The notes under the pieces are model-generated. The model saw only the letters and a program-made list of their open reading frames with translations. It searched no databases and was not told the origin of the DNA. The position numbers were made by a program, and so were the translations under genes. Shown in pieces: positions 62,255 through 64,000 of a stretch of 64,000 nucleotides of DNA; position 1 is the stretch's first letter; each line of letters opens with the position of its first letter. Source of the DNA: CAXBMB01 sp052078155 (GTDB taxonomy: Bacteria; Pseudomonadota; Alphaproteobacteria; Kiloniellales; DSM-21159); assembly GCA_052078155.1 (NCBI GenBank), contig JBQJBP010000001.1, positions 2,294,001-2,358,000 on the forward strand. The letters are read 5' to 3'.

Positions 62255-63859
62255 CTAATCCAGTTCCTGATAGTAAACGCCACGCGGTCCTTCGGAGGTA
62301 ATGCGCAGTTCGGTCAGGGTACGCTCTGCATAGCGCATGCGCCAGTCCAGCATTTTCTGCGCACAGTCCAGCACCACGGACGCATAGGCCGGATCCTGCG
62401 CCAGATTTATCAGTTCGCTGGGATCTTCCTGCAGGTCGAAAAGCAAAGGTGGCAGGTCAGCAAAGTGCACATACTTGTAGCGCTCGCCCCTCTGAACCGC
62501 CAAAGCGCAGCTGTCATTGTCCCGGCCCAGAATGTTTGGATCCAGACCGTGATCGGCCACCATTTCCCGAATGATCCGATAGTCGAATTCCCAATAGATT
62601 TCCGTGCGCCAGTCCGCCGGTGTCTCACCTTCCAGGAAGGGTTTGAGGGAATGACCGTCAAAACTGCGGGGAACTTCATAGCCCAGGCAGTCAAGAATGG
62701 TCGGGGCCACATCGATGGTGCCAGTGAACTGTTCCACCACCCGACCGGCCTGCTCCCGACGGTTGGGATCACGAATGATCAGGGGGATGTTGAAGCTCTG
62801 GTCAAAGTACCCCAGTTTGCCCAGCAGGTAGTGATCCCCCATCTGTTCTGCATGGTCGGTGGTCAGAACAATCAGGGTGTTGTCGTACTGATCCGTTTCC
62901 TTCAGATAGGCAACAATTCGACCGATCTGCTCATCCACTTTGGTGATCAGACCATAGTAGTTGGCCCGGATCTGGCGGAAGGACTGTTCGTCCCAGCTGG
63001 ACACCGGTTCTTCCGGGGCGCCCGGATAGAAATGGGACTTGTTGATGCCCTGCAGCAGGGTCGCCAGCAAAGGATGCTGTTCACCTTCCTGCGCAACGCT
63101 GTCGGCCCGCACAAAGTCCGGTACGTCAGCCGGATTGTACATTGAGTTAAACGGCTCCGGCGCAATGAAGGGCGGATGAGGCCGATAAACGGACAAATGG
63201 GTCAGCCAGGGCAATCCCCGACCGGATTTCTGCAGGGATCGCTGGGCCTCAAGCTGCTCAATCAGGGCATCGGTCAGATAGGCGGATTCACAGTGTTCTG
63301 CCTTGTAACGGGCAGGACGGTTGTCCAGCGGTTCGCTGTAGTCTTCAAAGGGGTGAAACGCCTCTTCGTCGTTGTCCGAGATATCGACGCCCTGCTTGCG
63401 CAGGTAGTTGGCCCACTTTTCCCCCACATCACCGGTGCCCCAATGGGCAACACGATCAAAGCCGGGAAGAACCCCTTCCAGATTGTGCAGCACGGGGTCA
63501 TCGGCGGCGTACTCCCGCGGGTCAGGTGCCGTGTCGGTGTAACCGACCAACAGAGCTTCGTGGCCTTTGCGGCGCAGCGCACGGGCAATGTTGTCGTGAC
63601 GATGGTCCAGAGGAATGCCGTTCCAGCCCACCCGGTGGTTCATCTGGTACAAAGACGTCAGAAGTGAGGCCCGCCCGGGCTGGCAGGGTGCCGCCTGGGT
63701 GTAATGACGGGCAAAACGCACCCCCTCCCTGGCCAGGGCGTCTGTGTGAGGTGTCTTCACCATGGGATGCCCGGCGATGGACAGGCAATCGGCCCGCCAC
63801 TGATCTGCTGTAATCAGCAACACATTCATGGGACGTTTGTCTGAAGCCTTATCCGCCAT
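62255..63859 (-). CDS. Sulfatase-superfamily hydrolase, phosphonate monoester hydrolase (PMH)-like
   Basis: A 534-residue enzyme of the alkaline phosphatase superfamily. The metal site begins at D19 (LLITADQWRADCLSIAGH), and the formylglycine motif is C59-Q-P-G-R63 in APCQPGRASLLTS; the following QMNHRVGWNGIPLDHRH and VGYTDTAPDPREY are close to rhizobial phosphonate monoester hydrolases/phosphodiesterases. A later LTTDHAEQMGD supplies further metal ligands. C59 must be oxidised to formylglycine by a maturation enzyme that is not in the window. It lacks a signal peptide, so it acts in the cytoplasm. Arylsulfatase or choline-sulfatase activity cannot be excluded. Confidence 0.87.
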   Translation of the reverse strand: MADKASDKRPMNVLLITADQWRADCLSIAGHPMVKTPHTDALAREGVRFARHYTQAAPCQPGRASLLTSLYQMNHRVGWNGIPLDHRHDNIARALRRKGHEALLVGYTDTAPDPREYAADDPVLHNLEGVLPGFDRVAHWGTGDVGEKWANYLRKQGVDISDNDEEAFHPFEDYSEPLDNRPARYKAEHCESAYLTDALIEQLEAQRSLQKSGRGLPWLTHLSVYRPHPPFIAPEPFNSMYNPADVPDFVRADSVAQEGEQHPLLATLLQGINKSHFYPGAPEEPVSSWDEQSFRQIRANYYGLITKVDEQIGRIVAYLKETDQYDNTLIVLTTDHAEQMGDHYLLGKLGYFDQSFNIPLIIRDPNRREQAGRVVEQFTGTIDVAPTILDCLGYEVPRSFDGHSLKPFLEGETPADWRTEIYWEFDYRIIREMVADHGLDPNILGRDNDSCALAVQRGERYKYVHFADLPPLLFDLQEDPSELINLAQDPAYASVVLDCAQKMLDWRMRYAERTLTELRITSEGPRGVYYQELD

Positions 63860-64000
63860 GAGCTTTTCCCTTCCAATGTAAGCCTTGCGCAGTCCGGCTT
63901 CTTATCCCTGCTGTTTTTGTGATGCCAGAGAAGTTTTTCTTTCACTGGCTTTTCGTCGGCAATGGAACAGCAAAGGGCGCAAATGGGTCAAAACCAGCAT
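63860..64000. other. Right-edge intergenic sequence
   Basis: The last 141 bases contain the ribosome site of the sulfatase gene (minus, GGAAGGGAAAAGCTC before the start) and no further gene start. The promoter should lie here or beyond the edge. Confidence 0.4.

Overview
The window is a stretch of bacterial chromosome, GC-rich, with mostly short intergenic gaps. The gene content suggests a heterotrophic, probably marine or soil, alphaproteobacterium of the Rhodospirillales/Rhodobacterales type. The basis is a SoeABC-type sulfite dehydrogenase, several peptide and branched-chain amino acid ABC importers, a phenylalanine/tyrosine degradation cluster, a phosphonate-monoester-hydrolase-like sulfatase, and mosaic intergenic repeats carrying the word GAGCATGATC, which recall rhizobial RIME repeats. 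The assignment is inference from gene content; no rRNA, tRNA, phage, insertion sequence, integrase or CRISPR array was seen.

Layout. 1-4.1 kb: a dipeptide/oligopeptide-type ABC importer (end of the binding protein, two permeases, one fused double ATPase) with a long structured leader in front of the permeases. 4.2-6.9 kb (minus): folE, hpd and phhA, which together take phenylalanine to homogentisate and may supply the pterin precursor. 7.2-8.2 kb: TetR regulator and SMR efflux pump. 8.35-12.5 kb (minus): AsnB-type asparagine synthetase with an Lrp/AsnC regulator, a D-serine dehydratase/D-threonine aldolase-like PLP enzyme, and a small cytochrome c. 12.8-17.4 kb: amidase, HMA2-domain protein, gamma-glutamylputrescine-oxidase-like flavoenzyme, secreted unknown. 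17.7-23.1 kb (minus): a complete LivGFHM-type importer with its binding protein. 23.6-31.5 kb: MFS carrier, sigma-54 activator, TetR regulator, peroxiredoxin-like protein, YeeE/TsuA sulfur carrier, M14-type deacylase.

31.6-39.7 kb: a LysR regulator faces a second complete peptide importer (binding protein, two permeases, two ATPases) that ends in an N-formylglutamate amidohydrolase. With the M14-like deacylase behind LysR, this looks like one locus for taking up and deacylating acylated amino acids or peptides. 40.0-45.0 kb: Tat-exported Acg-type nitroreductase followed by a MarR regulator, NAD-dependent epimerase, two-domain GNAT enzyme, secreted VOC-like protein. 45.1-49.8 kb (minus): soeC, soeB, soeA. 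50.1-54.6 kb (minus): amidohydrolase, YtoQ, Bcr/CflA pump, GlxA-type regulator. 54.9-63.9 kb: BaiN-type flavoprotein, SulP anion carrier, a DEAD-box RNA helicase with a strikingly structured leader, periplasmic solute-binding protein, YigZ, and a PMH-like sulfatase.

The most notable non-coding signals are (i) a family of mosaic, MITE-like intergenic repeats with at least seven copies, two of which supply stop codons to neighbouring genes; (ii) five consecutive hairpins, the first terminator-like, in the 230 bases before the DEAD-box helicase; (iii) a chain of hairpins before the first peptide permease; and (iv) clean operator-like palindromes next to TetR, LysR and MarR genes. Most start codons were chosen by the Shine-Dalgarno sequence and family alignment from memory and remain predictions.
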